A stretch of 64,000 nt of DNA from Peribacillus sp. FSL P2-0133 (GCF_037975445.1 NZ_CP150254.1:4462001-4526000), one strand, 5' to 3'; shown: positions 1-9,125, counted from the stretch's first letter. Program-made: numbers and translations. The notes: a model not told the origin generated them from the sequence alone.

Positions 1-404
1 ATATGGGACATGCCTGCCGGAATCGAGATCAGGCTTCTGATCAGCGGAACCAGTCTGCAGAAAAACACGGTCCATGACCCGTACTTGTCAAACCATGAAT
101 TCGCCTTGTGGACGTCCGATACCGTTAACCTAAGAATATGGCCCCACCTTTCCACGAACTTTTCAATGACCTTCACATCAAGAAGTAAACCAATTCCATA
201 AAGGACGACTGCCCCTGCCACTGACCCTATAGTCGATGCGATCACGACGCCCATAATCGTCATATTCGCTGTTGTCGTCATGAAACCGCCAAAAGTAAGA
301 ATGACCTCAGACGGGATCGGCGGGAAAATATTTTCCAATGCTATTAATAGAAAGATTCCCATATACCCAAAATCATTCATGAATTCCGTAATCCAGTTTT
401 CCAT
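1..404 (-). CDS. DedA family membrane protein (3' end outside window)
   Basis: The first 134 residues read as a DedA (SNARE-associated, PF09335) membrane protein. I see an N-terminal re-entrant region with ENIFPPIPSEVIL, a small-residue-rich membrane segment, and the family signature FFCRLVPLIRSLISIPAG around residues 115-132. The ATG at 404 has a TTAGGAG site 8 bases upstream. The gene runs off the left edge, so the last helices are missing. DedA proteins include lipid flippases such as UptA-type undecaprenyl phosphate translocases. The PAP2 phosphatase 83 bases upstream on the same strand makes a role in lipid-carrier recycling plausible, but this is inference. Confidence 0.88.
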   Translation of the reverse strand, partial: MENWITEFMNDFGYMGIFLLIALENIFPPIPSEVILTFGGFMTTTANMTIMGVVIASTIGSVAGAVVLYGIGLLLDVKVIEKFVERWGHILRLTVSDVHKANSWFDKYGSWTVFFCRLVPLIRSLISIPAGMSH

Positions 405-487
405 TTAATACGCTCCTAACTTTCTTGAATCAACAGCTGGCTTGTTACCTGCCGGCTGCTTATCTTGCAATAATCTTGTTCTCTTTA

Positions 488-1138
488 TTAACGATCTTTG
501 TTCTTCCGCCGGTCTTGATACCTTTGGAAAAACCAAATGGAAATCGCAATCCAACAACCACCCGCCAAATATCCGGCAATGATATCACTAGGATAATGGA
601 CCCCTAAATATATTCGGCTTATACCGATCGAGAGGATCATCATCATGCTGAACAGAATCAATAGAATCCTTGCCCACCTAGCCGTAATGTGACGCCATAG
701 CAGAAACGTGAGAATTCCGTATAATGAGAATGCATTCATGGCATGTCCACTAGGGAAACTGTACCCCCCTATTTCAATGAGCCGATGTAAATCGGGACGG
801 GCGCGTTGAAAGAATAGCTTAACCATCAAATTGAGAAGAGGTGAACCAACCATGACTGCAGTGAATAGGACTAGTTCCAGACGATGCTTCAAAACTCTAT
901 ATAAGAAAAACAAAATGACCAAGGAAAGGATGAATATGGAACCGGTTGAACCTATATAGGTAAAGAACTTCATGATGTCCGTCAGAAGGGGAGATTCAAA
1001 TCCTTGCACCAAGGAAATCACATCTTCATCAAATTTCAGGTATTCATTTGCACTTATGGTAAATGCCATGAAACTGAACCCGATTAAAGAAAATACACTT
1101 ATTATAAAGGCAATGGTTAATTGCTGCTTTAATTTCAT
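488..1138 (-). CDS. PAP2 superfamily membrane phosphatase
   Basis: A 216-residue integral membrane protein of the PAP2 (type 2 phosphatidic acid phosphatase) superfamily. All three phosphatase motifs are present: KLFFQRARP (KX6RP), PSGHAMN (PSGH) and SRIYLGVHYPSD (SRX5HX3D). The first helix starts near residue 8 and about six hydrophobic segments follow. Family members dephosphorylate lipid phosphates such as undecaprenyl pyrophosphate, phosphatidylglycerol phosphate or phosphatidic acid; the substrate cannot be told from the sequence. It lies upstream of and co-oriented with the DedA gene, so the two may form an operon acting on the same lipid carrier. Confidence 0.9.
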   Translation of the reverse strand: MKLKQQLTIAFIISVFSLIGFSFMAFTISANEYLKFDEDVISLVQGFESPLLTDIMKFFTYIGSTGSIFILSLVILFFLYRVLKHRLELVLFTAVMVGSPLLNLMVKLFFQRARPDLHRLIEIGGYSFPSGHAMNAFSLYGILTFLLWRHITARWARILLILFSMMMILSIGISRIYLGVHYPSDIIAGYLAGGCWIAISIWFFQRYQDRRKNKDR

Positions 1139-1395
1139 AATAACATCCTCTCACTTTTTAAAACCGTTTCATATGGAACTTTCTATTTTATCTATCTTCT
1201 TCATTGCATGGTGCATGTAAATGCTTGATCGCCAGCCAACCTAATTCGGGGAACATGCCTGGGCACAAAATTTGCTACTTTATCATATTACTCTATTCGT
1301 CATTGTCACCTCAACTTCAGGTAACTATAAGATTTCCTGTCGAACGTTTCAGGAAGTGGCAGGGACATGTATGCAATGCCTCCCTACTAAAAAGA

Positions 1396-1431
1396 AAAAA
1401 ACCTTATGCAGGTTAGTGCACAAGGTTTTTT
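1396..1431 (-). terminator. Terminator after the P450 gene
   Basis: Ten-base arms AAAAAACCTT and AAGGTTTTTT flank a 16-base loop, 7 bases beyond the P450 stop codon. The A-rich left arm gives a U run on the minus-strand transcript. Confidence 0.75.
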
Positions 1432-1437
1432 CGTTTT

Positions 1438-2673
1438 TTAAACTGTAGGGAACGCCCTAAGCGGTAGTGATGTCAAAGTTTGCCCGGTTGCTGAATCGGT
1501 AAGATTCTCTTCTAACTGGAATGATGGCACCGCTTCAATATGCTTGAATTTCTTCAGGAATGTAGTTAGCGCAATCTTTGCTTCCAGTCTGGCTAGCGGC
1601 GCTCCCAGGCAGAAATGAGGGCCATTTCCGAAGGTAAGGTGTTTCTTATTATTAGGGCGGTGGATATTAAGGGTGAAAGGATCTTCAAACATCTCTTCGT
1701 CCAAGTTAGCTGCGCTCATCCAAACAACCACGTTATCGCCTTCTTTCAATTCCACTCCCAATAGATCGTTATCTTCCTTTACGGTGCGATCCAATTTAAT
1801 AAGATTGAATCGGAAACGGAGCATTTCTTCGACCGCCTGCGGAACCAGATCCAGGTTTTCATGTAACTCTTGATAAACCTCTTTGTCATCATATAGCAAG
1901 GAATAAAAGCTATTGGCCAGTAAATGACTTGTTGTCTCGACCCCCGCTCCTAAAATCAGCATGGTCGTCCGGACAACCTCATCATCCGTAAACATTTCCC
2001 CATCCACTTCTGACTTCAATAGATCTGAGATGATATCATCTGCCGGGTTTAATCGTTTTTGCACTACAATCGGATACAAATACTGATAGTATTCTTTTGC
2101 TGCCACTTGCTTCAATTCATTTACTTCTTCTTGTTTTTCTTTATCAAACGGAAGGAATAAGATATCCACCCATTTCCTAAACAATAAACGATCTTTTGAG
2201 GGAACGCCCATCAAATCCGACATGACAATGATCGGAAGCGGACTCGCCAATGATTGCACAATATCGATTTCCGTGTCCTCATCCATTTCTCCGATCAATT
2301 CATCTGCAATTTCCTGAATGCGAGGTTCCCAGTTTTGAAGACTTCTAGGTGTGAATGCTGCGGCAAGCAGTGAACGGCGTTTTCTATGCTCAGGTGGATC
2401 AGCTTCAGTGATTTGGATCTTTTCAGGCACAGAACCTTCATCACTATCCGTTCCAACCGATATGGTAGTCCGTTTCCGAACACTTGAAAAATATTTATAA
2501 TCACTGAGAACCCGCTTCACATCTTCATATTTAAAAACATTCCACGTATCCGTTCCTTCGTGATAACTCACGGGGTCATTTTCTAGCATCCGTTTGCACC
2601 AAGCGTACGGACTAAATTCCTCCGTCCGTGTTTTAAACCTAGTAATTTCTTTTACTGCAATAACTTCTTTCAT
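1438..2673 (-). CDS. cyp106A: Cytochrome P450 of the CYP106A family (steroid/terpenoid hydroxylase)
   Basis: A 411-residue soluble bacterial class I P450. The heme-binding loop FGNGPHFCLGAP places the axial cysteine at residue 355, the I-helix oxygen-binding motif is GAGVETTS, and the ExxR motif is EEMLRFR. From memory the protein is nearly colinear with CYP106A2 (P450meg, steroid 15-beta-hydroxylase), starting with the same MKEVIAVKEITRF; I could not run an alignment. The frame extends upstream to a GTG at 2691, but the GGGAGGAG site lies inside that extension, 8 bases before the ATG at 2673, so I use 2673. No ferredoxin or ferredoxin reductase gene is adjacent, so electron partners must be encoded elsewhere. 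The natural substrate is unknown. Confidence 0.9.
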   Translation of the reverse strand: MKEVIAVKEITRFKTRTEEFSPYAWCKRMLENDPVSYHEGTDTWNVFKYEDVKRVLSDYKYFSSVRKRTTISVGTDSDEGSVPEKIQITEADPPEHRKRRSLLAAAFTPRSLQNWEPRIQEIADELIGEMDEDTEIDIVQSLASPLPIIVMSDLMGVPSKDRLLFRKWVDILFLPFDKEKQEEVNELKQVAAKEYYQYLYPIVVQKRLNPADDIISDLLKSEVDGEMFTDDEVVRTTMLILGAGVETTSHLLANSFYSLLYDDKEVYQELHENLDLVPQAVEEMLRFRFNLIKLDRTVKEDNDLLGVELKEGDNVVVWMSAANLDEEMFEDPFTLNIHRPNNKKHLTFGNGPHFCLGAPLARLEAKIALTTFLKKFKHIEAVPSFQLEENLTDSATGQTLTSLPLRAFPTV

Positions 2674-3145
2674 GATACCGACTCCTCCCACTTCTCAAAA
2701 GTTACCTAACAAAAGGATCGAATGTTCAGCATTCTCCATCTCCGTCGATTTGTTATAGGGTCGAGCATTCCTGATAGAGTTTTTCACCGAATCCTTAAAT
2801 ACACATCTATTCCATTATAGGGTAAAAATCCGCAACAAACCATGCATCTTCCATACCAGCAGCCGTACATGAAATTTGCACCACTATCCCAACACCCCTA
2901 TGTAAAACTGCTTATTTTTTACAATTTACTTTCTTTTTCTATTTTTTTATGTCTCTCAATTGATGCTCAAAATCCAATCCTCTTTTTCAAATTCGGAGAC
3001 AGTGCTTTTACTAAGTTATTTCAATATAGATTATTTTTATAATTTCCTGAGTTTGAACCGGAATGCCTCCACTGCATAGAGAACGGCTGCACATACAGCC
3101 GTCCAGTTTGTTAAACCCTAACTGGATTGTTTTTCAAATAAAAAA
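2674..3145. other. Intergenic region upstream of the P450 gene
   Basis: No gene is supported here. A short hairpin with arms ACGGCTG and CAGCCGT sits at 3083-3102 without a clear U tract. A TATAAT hexamer at about 2814-2819 on the minus strand could be a -10 element for the P450, but I see no convincing -35. Confidence 0.4.
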
Positions 3146-3185
3146 ACTGCAGGCAAACTCGCTTTTCTTCGAGTTTGCCTGCAGT
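3146..3185 (-). terminator. Strong terminator, 16-bp perfect stem
   Basis: ACTGCAGGCAAACTCG pairs perfectly with its complement across an 8-base loop. Six A residues on the left become a U run on the minus transcript, which ends the small gene at 3202-3384. Confidence 0.88.
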
Positions 3186-3201
3186 CTGAACGATGCTGCC
3201 G

Positions 3202-3384
3202 TCAATTTTTGCCCCTTTTAATCAGTTCATGTAAATCATCCATTTTCTTTTCCATGATATCCAGTCTGGTTTTACGTTGCTTCATGGAACGGAAAAGGGA
3301 TACGGTCCCAACGATGATCAGGATTAGAAATACAAGGCAAAACAATTGGTATATCATATCCGCAATATTAAAACCACTACTCAC
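3202..3384 (-). CDS. Small single-pass membrane protein (DUF4083-like)
   Basis: A 60-residue protein with one transmembrane helix at about residues 10-30, followed by a basic, heptad-like cytoplasmic tail (MKQRKTRLDIMEKKMDDLHELIKRGK). The start is GTG at 3384 with a GGGGG-type site about 7-9 bases upstream, and a strong terminator follows the stop, which supports a real gene. The layout (helix, FR/RK junction, EKKMD coiled tail) resembles the small Bacillus DUF4083 proteins, but I am not certain of the family. Function unknown. Confidence 0.65.
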   Translation of the reverse strand: MSSGFNIADMIYQLFCLVFLILIIVGTVSLFRSMKQRKTRLDIMEKKMDDLHELIKRGKN

Positions 3385-3477
3385 TATGTAATCCCCCTAA
3401 ATGGCATTCTCAATATTCTATTATACACCAGGAAAAATGAACAATTTAACCTTTTTAAGGAGAATCGGGAATAAAAA

Positions 3478-3500
3478 ACCGATAGCCATTTGCTATCGGT
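3478..3500 (-). terminator. Terminator after the DUF975 gene
   Basis: Arms ACCGATAGC and GCTATCGGT flank a 5-base loop, with an A run on the left (U run in the minus transcript), 8 bases past the DUF975 stop. Confidence 0.8.
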
Positions 3501-3507
3501 TGATCTT

Positions 3508-4188
3508 TTATCCCTCTATTTGTTGATCGTCGTCAATATCTTCTTGAGGCACAATTAATTCGTTATAGAATGCAGCAGTTGTTGTTCCTGCATAAGGAAT
3601 CAACCATAGTAAACCAATTCCCAGCGTGAACATGCAAAGGATGCCCCACCCGATGAAGCTTAGGTGCATAAGGAAATACTTCCATTTCAAGCCCTTCATT
3701 CTTTTTCTGCTCTCTGTAATGGCTTCAAGCACCGTGTATTCAGGATGATCCTTCAATAAGAAAAACTGCTGCGAATAAGCGATAGCCTTGATGATACCCG
3801 GAATGATTAATAATAATGACCATAAAAAAATGAAAATTGCTTGTAAGATGGATGCCCCAATAAGCTTGAAAGAGGTTTTTCCATCTTTATAGATAGCGAA
3901 TACTTCTGGAATATCAGGGTTTTCTTCCCTAACCAAATTCAGGTAGAACCAAGTGGTTGAAATGGTAAGCGGGATTAGGGCAATGGAAAAGACCATGCTG
4001 AAGATATCAGTCCATAATGGTGTTTCTTCCTGCATGAGCCATTGTGAAAACCCACCGCTTCCGATCACTTCGACAATTAAAGGTAAAATGAGGTTGATCA
4101 AGAACAAGAGCAACATAAGCGAAACAGTTACTCCCCATTTACCTCCCAACGACTGAAGGGCTTTCCTCTTTAATTCTGAGATTCTCAT
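3508..4188 (-). CDS. DUF975 family integral membrane protein
   Basis: The start MRISELKRKALQSLGGKWG at 4188 is typical of the DUF975 (PF06161) family. A GGGGAG site lies about 12 bases upstream. The open frame continues to 4296, but the extra 36 residues are polar and unlike the family, so I exclude them. The protein is 226 residues with about six hydrophobic segments, including LLLLFLINLILPLIVEVIG near the N-terminus. The internal segment ITESRKRMKGLKWKYF is typical of the family. Function is not established for the family. The gene stands alone with its own terminator. Confidence 0.85.
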   Translation of the reverse strand: MRISELKRKALQSLGGKWGVTVSLMLLLFLINLILPLIVEVIGSGGFSQWLMQEETPLWTDIFSMVFSIALIPLTISTTWFYLNLVREENPDIPEVFAIYKDGKTSFKLIGASILQAIFIFLWSLLLIIPGIIKAIAYSQQFFLLKDHPEYTVLEAITESRKRMKGLKWKYFLMHLSFIGWGILCMFTLGIGLLWLIPYAGTTTAAFYNELIVPQEDIDDDQQIEG

Positions 4189-4602
4189 ACTCTGATTTAA
4201 CTCCCCTTTTTTAAACGGCAGAATTCTGAATGTTCCTTTATTGTAAATTTGGATAGATTCAGAAAAACCACTATTTATTTGATGTCTAAATCTCATAATA
4301 TTTCTAGTCGCGGGCTTAAATTCCTAGAAAGCTCACACGGATAGAGTCAAGCGGTTGAACCGGTTTCGAGCAACCATGATCAACTCCTTTCTTGCCCTTG
4401 GTCTACTGGCTTGTTTGTTCCATAACAGTTTATGAAGGGGAATATGGCAATATGCCCTTCCAAATTAAAATACCTTCGCGAAACCATACCCTGTTAGGAG
4501 GGTGTACGGTCAGCGAAGGCGCTTGTATTTATCGTTAAAAGTACTTTCGTTAATCTAGTTCTATTTTCCTTCTCCCAGATAGACCTGGCCACTCATTTAA
4601 TA
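4189..4602. other. Intergenic region with a nested hairpin
   Basis: No gene is supported. The only structure is at 4473-4519: outer arms CCTTCGC and GCGAAGG enclose inner arms ACCCT and AGGGT. On the minus strand it is followed by TATTTTAATTT, so it could be a weak terminator for the M20 gene that ends at 4603. Confidence 0.45.
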
Positions 4603-5778
4603 CTAACCTAAAATTTTCCGAACAGCATGGATAAAAATGTTAACACCGTACTCCATGGCATCTTCGTCAAAAGTAAAACGCGGATGATGGTGGGGATAGG
4701 TGATTCCCTTTTCCTTATTCCCGGCTCCTATCAAGAAATAATTGCTAGGTGCTTTCTGTTGGAAAGCCGAAAAGTCCTCAGCCCCCATCGTCGGTTTTTG
4801 ATGGTCGACAGAATGTTCTCCATAAACTTCACGGACAGTTTCTTCAATGAGCCTGGTGACTTCATTGTCATTTATGACTGGCCGATATCCAGTTAGATAG
4901 TTAAATTCATAAGAGGCACCATGTGCTTCCGTAATGCCTTTGATTACCCTTTCCATAAGAATTGGCATGGATTCCCGGAATTTCAAATCAAAACTTCGAA
5001 CCGTCCCGCTAATCTCTACGGAGTTTGCAATGACATTGGCCGCTTCCCCTCCAACGAACTTTCCGATGGAGAGAACCAAGTTGTCCAACGGATCTGTATT
5101 GCGGGACACGATATATTGAAGATTCGTAACGACCTGGGCACCGATCGCGATGCTGTCAATCGTTTCATGAGGTGCAGAACCATGGCCTCCCTTTCCTTTG
5201 ATGGTCAGAAAGAAACCATCCGGCGCAGCCATCATCGGGCCATACACGATGCCAACTTTCCCGACTTCAAAGGTGGACATGAGGTGGGCACCAATCACGA
5301 TATCCACACCTTCCATAACACCTGCATCTACCATTTCCTGCGCTCCCCCAGGAAAATACTCTTCGGCATGCTGAAAAAAGAAGCGGACTTCACCTTTCAG
5401 GCTATCTTTCATTCCGGAAAGGATTTTCGCCGTACCAAGAAGCATCGCCGTATGACCATCATGACCGCAAGCATGCATGACACCTGGTGTTTTGGATTTA
5501 AAATCGAAAGAGTTCTCTTCATCAATCGGCAGCGCATCCATATCTGCACGGATGCCTAATGTTTTTCCAGGCTGTGTACCAATCAAGCGGGCCATCACAC
5601 TGTATTTTGTCGGACGTGTAACTTCAAGGTTTCCAAATGACAACAGGGTTTCGTATACGAATTGCGATGTCTTCTCTTCTTGATAAGATAATTCCGGATG
5701 CTGGTGAAAATGACGTCGCCAAGCAATCACATCTTCTCTTACACTTTTTATTTCCGGATATAACTTCAAACTTTGCAT
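4603..5778 (-). CDS. M20 family amidohydrolase / N-acyl amino acid hydrolase
   Basis: A 391-residue M20D-type metallohydrolase related to IAA-amino acid, hippurate and N-acetyl-diaminopimelate deacylases. Metal and catalytic motifs are GIRADMDALPIDEE, MHACGHDGHTAMLLG, FFFQHAEEYFPGGAQ and MGAEDFSAFQQ; the dimerisation domain lies between about residues 180 and 290. An ATG at 5784 lies almost on the GAGGAGG site, so the next ATG at 5778 is the better start. A sigma-54 promoter lies at 5831-5846 with paired upstream palindromes, and the gene is separated from the next upstream gene by a terminator. It is therefore its own unit in a regulon with BrnQ and a second amidohydrolase. Release of free amino acids from acylated or amidated forms is the likely role; the substrate is unknown. 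Confidence 0.85.
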   Translation of the reverse strand: MQSLKLYPEIKSVREDVIAWRRHFHQHPELSYQEEKTSQFVYETLLSFGNLEVTRPTKYSVMARLIGTQPGKTLGIRADMDALPIDEENSFDFKSKTPGVMHACGHDGHTAMLLGTAKILSGMKDSLKGEVRFFFQHAEEYFPGGAQEMVDAGVMEGVDIVIGAHLMSTFEVGKVGIVYGPMMAAPDGFFLTIKGKGGHGSAPHETIDSIAIGAQVVTNLQYIVSRNTDPLDNLVLSIGKFVGGEAANVIANSVEISGTVRSFDLKFRESMPILMERVIKGITEAHGASYEFNYLTGYRPVINDNEVTRLIEETVREVYGEHSVDHQKPTMGAEDFSAFQQKAPSNYFLIGAGNKEKGITYPHHHPRFTFDEDAMEYGVNIFIHAVRKILG

Positions 5779-5830
5779 GACCATTTCCTCCTCAAATATG
5801 AACTATAAGATCTATCCATCCAGTAAATCA

Positions 5831-5846
5831 GCAAGTTGTGTGCCAA
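5831..5846 (-). promoter_or_regulatory. Sigma-54 (-24/-12) promoter of the M20 gene
   Basis: On the minus strand the sequence reads TTGGCAC, five bases, TTGC, an exact match to the sigma-54 core. It lies 53 bases upstream of the M20 start codon. Confidence 0.88.
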
Positions 5847-5962
5847 TTATTAATTTCCTGCAATTAACCTTCCCGCTCCTTGAAAAATAGGATTTCAGCA
5901 AACCCTTTGCGCCTCATACACTCAAACCGCAACATCGATTCCAGGCTTCCTCGCATGGAAGT

Positions 5963-6000
5963 GTAAAAAATTTTACCCTCTAGCGTAAAATTTTTTTTAC
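5963..6000. promoter_or_regulatory. Paired palindromes, predicted enhancer for the sigma-54 activator
   Basis: Two GTAAAA/TTTTAC palindromes (5963-5976 with a 2-base centre, 5985-6000 with a 4-base centre) are centred 23 bases apart and flank CCTCTAGC. They lie about 117-154 bases upstream of the -24 element. A near copy of the whole module is found at 9341-9376 before the brnQ promoter. Confidence 0.72.
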
Positions 6001-6031
6001 TACTATTGAACATCCGTACCAAGAAAGTGAA

Positions 6032-6067
6032 AGGGACGAAAAGGAAACCTGCCCCCTTTTCGTCCCT
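6032..6067 (-). terminator. Terminator after the YtcJ-like gene
   Basis: Thirteen-base arms AGGGACGAAAAGG and CCTTTTCGTCCCT flank a 10-base loop, 7 bases past the stop. It separates this unit from the downstream M20 promoter. Confidence 0.78.
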
Positions 6068-6074
6068 ATTTCTT

Positions 6075-7700
6075 CTATTTAGTTATCGTCTTTTCTTTTT
6101 GATAAACCAAAGAACCGCCCATATAGGTTTCTTCCACTGTAATCCTATCGATTTCCTCCGGTCTGATCGCCAAAATATCTTGGTCGAGCACAATGAAATC
6201 TGCATGATAGCCCGGAGTGAGCTGGCCGACATCCGGGATTCTCGTTATCTCCTGAGCTGCCCGCGTGTATAGTGTAATCGCAGTAGGCACATCTACACGC
6301 TGATCCTGACCTGTGTCCGTACCGTCATAGGCAACACGAGTTACGGCTGCCTTGATTCCAACGAACGGATTGACCGGATCGACCCATGCCGTTGCAGGTG
6401 CATCTGAAGAGAATGCCAGTTTAATGCCTGCTTCTAACATGGATTGGATGGGGTAGGTTCGCCTTGTGCGATCTGCACCCAGATTATTAAGGTAGCTTTC
6501 GATTTCGGCATATAAGAAGATTGGTTGGGGAACAAATGCGATACCCGTTTCAGCTGCCCGCTGAAGTGCTTGCTTTGTAGGCATGGCTGCATGTTCGATC
6601 CTTATCGATGGACCATCCGCGACCCATCCCGTTTTTCCGTAAAAGGTATTCACGATCAAATCGATCGCTTGCTCCCCCATTGCATGTATGACCAATTGAA
6701 TATTGTTTTTCCTGGCTGCTTCAGCTGCACTTAACAACTCTGCCTCAGATGTCATCTGTATGCCATGGTTCTTTTCTTCCCCTAAAAATGGCGGATAGAC
6801 CCACGCCGTTTGTCCCGACACACTGCCATCCGAGAATAACTTAACCCCACCTATATGATTCTGGCTTTCTCTGTTTGTTTTACCCTTATCTAGGAACATA
6901 TCATTCTTCATATCTTCCCAAATATAGTATAAAACTGTACGTTGCTTTAGGCCCTTTTCGCTTGCTGCCCTATACATATCCAAGTAATCGATCGGCTGGG
7001 TCCTTGCCAGGAGTTCAGTGATTGCAGTGATCCCATGCGATAATAATTTGGGACTCAGTTCGGCAAGAGCATCTGTTTCTTCTTCAAATGTTTGAACCGG
7101 CATCACTTTATTGACCAATTCTTTTGCATTTTCCCGTAATATCCCTGTCGGCTCCCCTTCTGAATCCCTGTCAATCTCCCCCCCTGCTGGATTTGGCGTA
7201 TCCTTCGTGATCCCGGCCAATTCCAATGCCTTGCTGTTGACGACGATAATATGGCCGCAGGTCCGGGTTATGACAACAGGGACGTCCGTTGTCGCCCTAT
7301 CCAAATCGTAGCGTGAAGGGGACCGTCCTTCGGTCAATTTCCCTTCATCATATCCCCAGCTTTCAATCCAATCGCCTGAATTATGGGATTTACACTGTTC
7401 ATGAACAGCCTTGATCAAATCCTCAATCGATTCAACGACAGGGGGCATACATGGAATTTGCTTGGCTGCCTTAGCTAAAAATAGCGGATGCAGATGTGCA
7501 TCAATTAGTCCGGGAAGTACCCGCCGCCCTAGAAGATCGATCCGTTCCCCATTCATTCCATCTGTCTCTGACTGTTCTCCAACCCACTCGATGCGCCCAT
7601 TACGAACAACCATGGCACTCGCATAAGGTTGTTTCGGATTCACTGTAAATATTTTTCCATTTATATAAATAAAATTCATATTTCGTTTATTCGCATTCAT
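6075..7700 (-). CDS. YtcJ-like amidohydrolase (amidohydrolase family 3)
   Basis: A 541-residue cytoplasmic metal-dependent hydrolase of the YtcJ / amidohydrolase_3 (PF07969) type. Features are an N-terminal beta domain (FIYINGKIFTVNP), the metal-binding LIDAHLHP, the conserved GVKLFSDGSVSGQTAWV, LVIHAMGEQAID, IRIEHAAMPT and LAFSSDAPATAW. The frame is open to 7763, but the AAGGAGAGGG site lies inside that part, just before the ATG at 7700. It follows brnQ by 90 bases without an obvious terminator, so both probably share the sigma-54 promoter at 9197-9212. Family members act on varied amides and cyclic amides; substrate unknown. The context points to amino acid derivatives. Confidence 0.85.
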   Translation of the reverse strand: MNANKRNMNFIYINGKIFTVNPKQPYASAMVVRNGRIEWVGEQSETDGMNGERIDLLGRRVLPGLIDAHLHPLFLAKAAKQIPCMPPVVESIEDLIKAVHEQCKSHNSGDWIESWGYDEGKLTEGRSPSRYDLDRATTDVPVVITRTCGHIIVVNSKALELAGITKDTPNPAGGEIDRDSEGEPTGILRENAKELVNKVMPVQTFEEETDALAELSPKLLSHGITAITELLARTQPIDYLDMYRAASEKGLKQRTVLYYIWEDMKNDMFLDKGKTNRESQNHIGGVKLFSDGSVSGQTAWVYPPFLGEEKNHGIQMTSEAELLSAAEAARKNNIQLVIHAMGEQAIDLIVNTFYGKTGWVADGPSIRIEHAAMPTKQALQRAAETGIAFVPQPIFLYAEIESYLNNLGADRTRRTYPIQSMLEAGIKLAFSSDAPATAWVDPVNPFVGIKAAVTRVAYDGTDTGQDQRVDVPTAITLYTRAAQEITRIPDVGQLTPGYHADFIVLDQDILAIRPEEIDRITVEETYMGGSLVYQKEKTITK

Positions 7701-7790
7701 ACTTTCCCTCTCCTTAATAAGTAAAATCAAATGATGAAAGCTTAACCCTCCATTTATTTCCACACTTAAACTTATGCCGTTTCACAACTT

Positions 7791-9125
7791 TTAAGATGAA
7801 TGGTTTTCGCCATTCATGGGGCTTGAAGGAATTTCCTGAGCCTGTTTTCCGTGGATGAACGTTCCCGCCACGAATCCCAGTACTGCCGGAATGAGCCAGG
7901 CAAACCCATACGAACTGAATGGAATGATGGAAATGAAATCATTTATGAATCCCATATGGATGCCTATGCTTTCCAATGTTTCGCATAAACTGATGATGAA
8001 AGTGGCCAGGACCGCCCCCTTATAGGCTCCCGCGTTTGGTATGTATCTGCGGAAAACGCCAAGTAAGACAAGCACAATCGAAACAGGGTAAATTCCCATG
8101 AATAACGGTACGGAGTAGTCAATGATCTTTTCGACACCCATTAGCCCCATCAACACTCCAGTGGCACAAACGACGATCACCCAATTGCGGTAACTCACTT
8201 TTTGCTTCGTCAACCCGCTAAGGAAGTCTGCTATCGAAGCAGTTATTCCAATCGAGGTGGTAAGGCACGCTAATGAAACTGCTATAGCCAATGCAATCGT
8301 GCCGTAATCACCAAGCAGATTATAAACCAGGCCCGTCACCAGCTGCGCACTTTCCATATCCTCCGGGAATAACCCGCTTCCTGTAGCACCGATATACAGA
8401 AGCCCTCCGTATATGATGAGCAACCCAAAACCAGCCACTATGGTTCCATTCAGGACCACTTTCTTCATTTTGGAATGTTCCTCATATCCTTTTGCTGCAA
8501 TCGAGCCAATGAAAACCGAGGCACAAAGAAGGCCCGTGAACACGTCACCCGTCTGATAAGCGCTAAAAAAGGAGTGGCCAAACGGATTTTGAATTTTCGT
8601 ATTTACAGGCGCCCCCAATGGGTCGAAAGTGCCTTTGATGACGATAAAAAGAAGAATCGCGAACAGAGCAGGCGTTAGCACTTGTCCGACTTTATCAATG
8701 AGATTGGATCGATCGCTGGCAAAATAAAAATTCAATCCAAAGAAAACGAGCATCGTCACGAAAGATGGTACATTCGGGAACAATGTATGAACCCCCATCT
8801 CATGGGTCGTAGCGGCCGTCCGGGGTACAGTGACGAGCATCGCAATCCCTATCATGACGACCAGATTGAATACCTTATAAAACCAGGGGCTTATCGGCCT
8901 TGTCAGTTCTTCAAATTTCCCTTTTGAATTCAGTACCGCCACAACTCCCAGTATAGGGAGTACGATTCCCGTAAGAATGAAGCCAACTAGCGCCACAGGC
9001 CAATCCGACCCTGATACAAGTCCGATCGACGGAGGGAAAATCAGGTTGCCAGCCCCAAAAAATACGGCAAATAAAGCAAAACCAAAAATAAGGCTGTCAC
9101 GTACTTTTTTCTTGTTTGTATTCAT
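7791..9125 (-). CDS. brnQ: BrnQ-type branched-chain amino acid:cation symporter
   Basis: A 444-residue transporter of the LIVCS family with about twelve transmembrane helices. The N-terminal signature SLIFGFALFAVFFGAGNLIFPP is diagnostic. Members import leucine, isoleucine and valine with Na+ or H+. The ATG at 9125 has GAGGTG five bases upstream. A sigma-54 promoter at 9197-9212 and an enhancer-like module at 9341-9376 indicate control by the activator encoded immediately upstream. The pairing with two amidohydrolases suggests uptake of amino acids, or possibly of an amino acid derivative that is then hydrolysed inside; the latter is my inference. Confidence 0.93.
   Translation of the reverse strand: MNTNKKKVRDSLIFGFALFAVFFGAGNLIFPPSIGLVSGSDWPVALVGFILTGIVLPILGVVAVLNSKGKFEELTRPISPWFYKVFNLVVMIGIAMLVTVPRTAATTHEMGVHTLFPNVPSFVTMLVFFGLNFYFASDRSNLIDKVGQVLTPALFAILLFIVIKGTFDPLGAPVNTKIQNPFGHSFFSAYQTGDVFTGLLCASVFIGSIAAKGYEEHSKMKKVVLNGTIVAGFGLLIIYGGLLYIGATGSGLFPEDMESAQLVTGLVYNLLGDYGTIALAIAVSLACLTTSIGITASIADFLSGLTKQKVSYRNWVIVVCATGVLMGLMGVEKIIDYSVPLFMGIYPVSIVLVLLGVFRRYIPNAGAYKGAVLATFIISLCETLESIGIHMGFINDFISIIPFSSYGFAWLIPAVLGFVAGTFIHGKQAQEIPSSPMNGENHSS

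Noticed and set aside
2842-3042. 66-residue plus-strand frame in the intergenic region
   Set aside because: No ribosome binding site, no promoter, and composition like non-coding AT-rich DNA.
4921-5559. A 212-residue plus-strand open frame opposite the M20 gene
   Set aside because: It is the complement of a gene with full catalytic motifs and a sigma-54 promoter; the frame has no binding site or recognisable domain.
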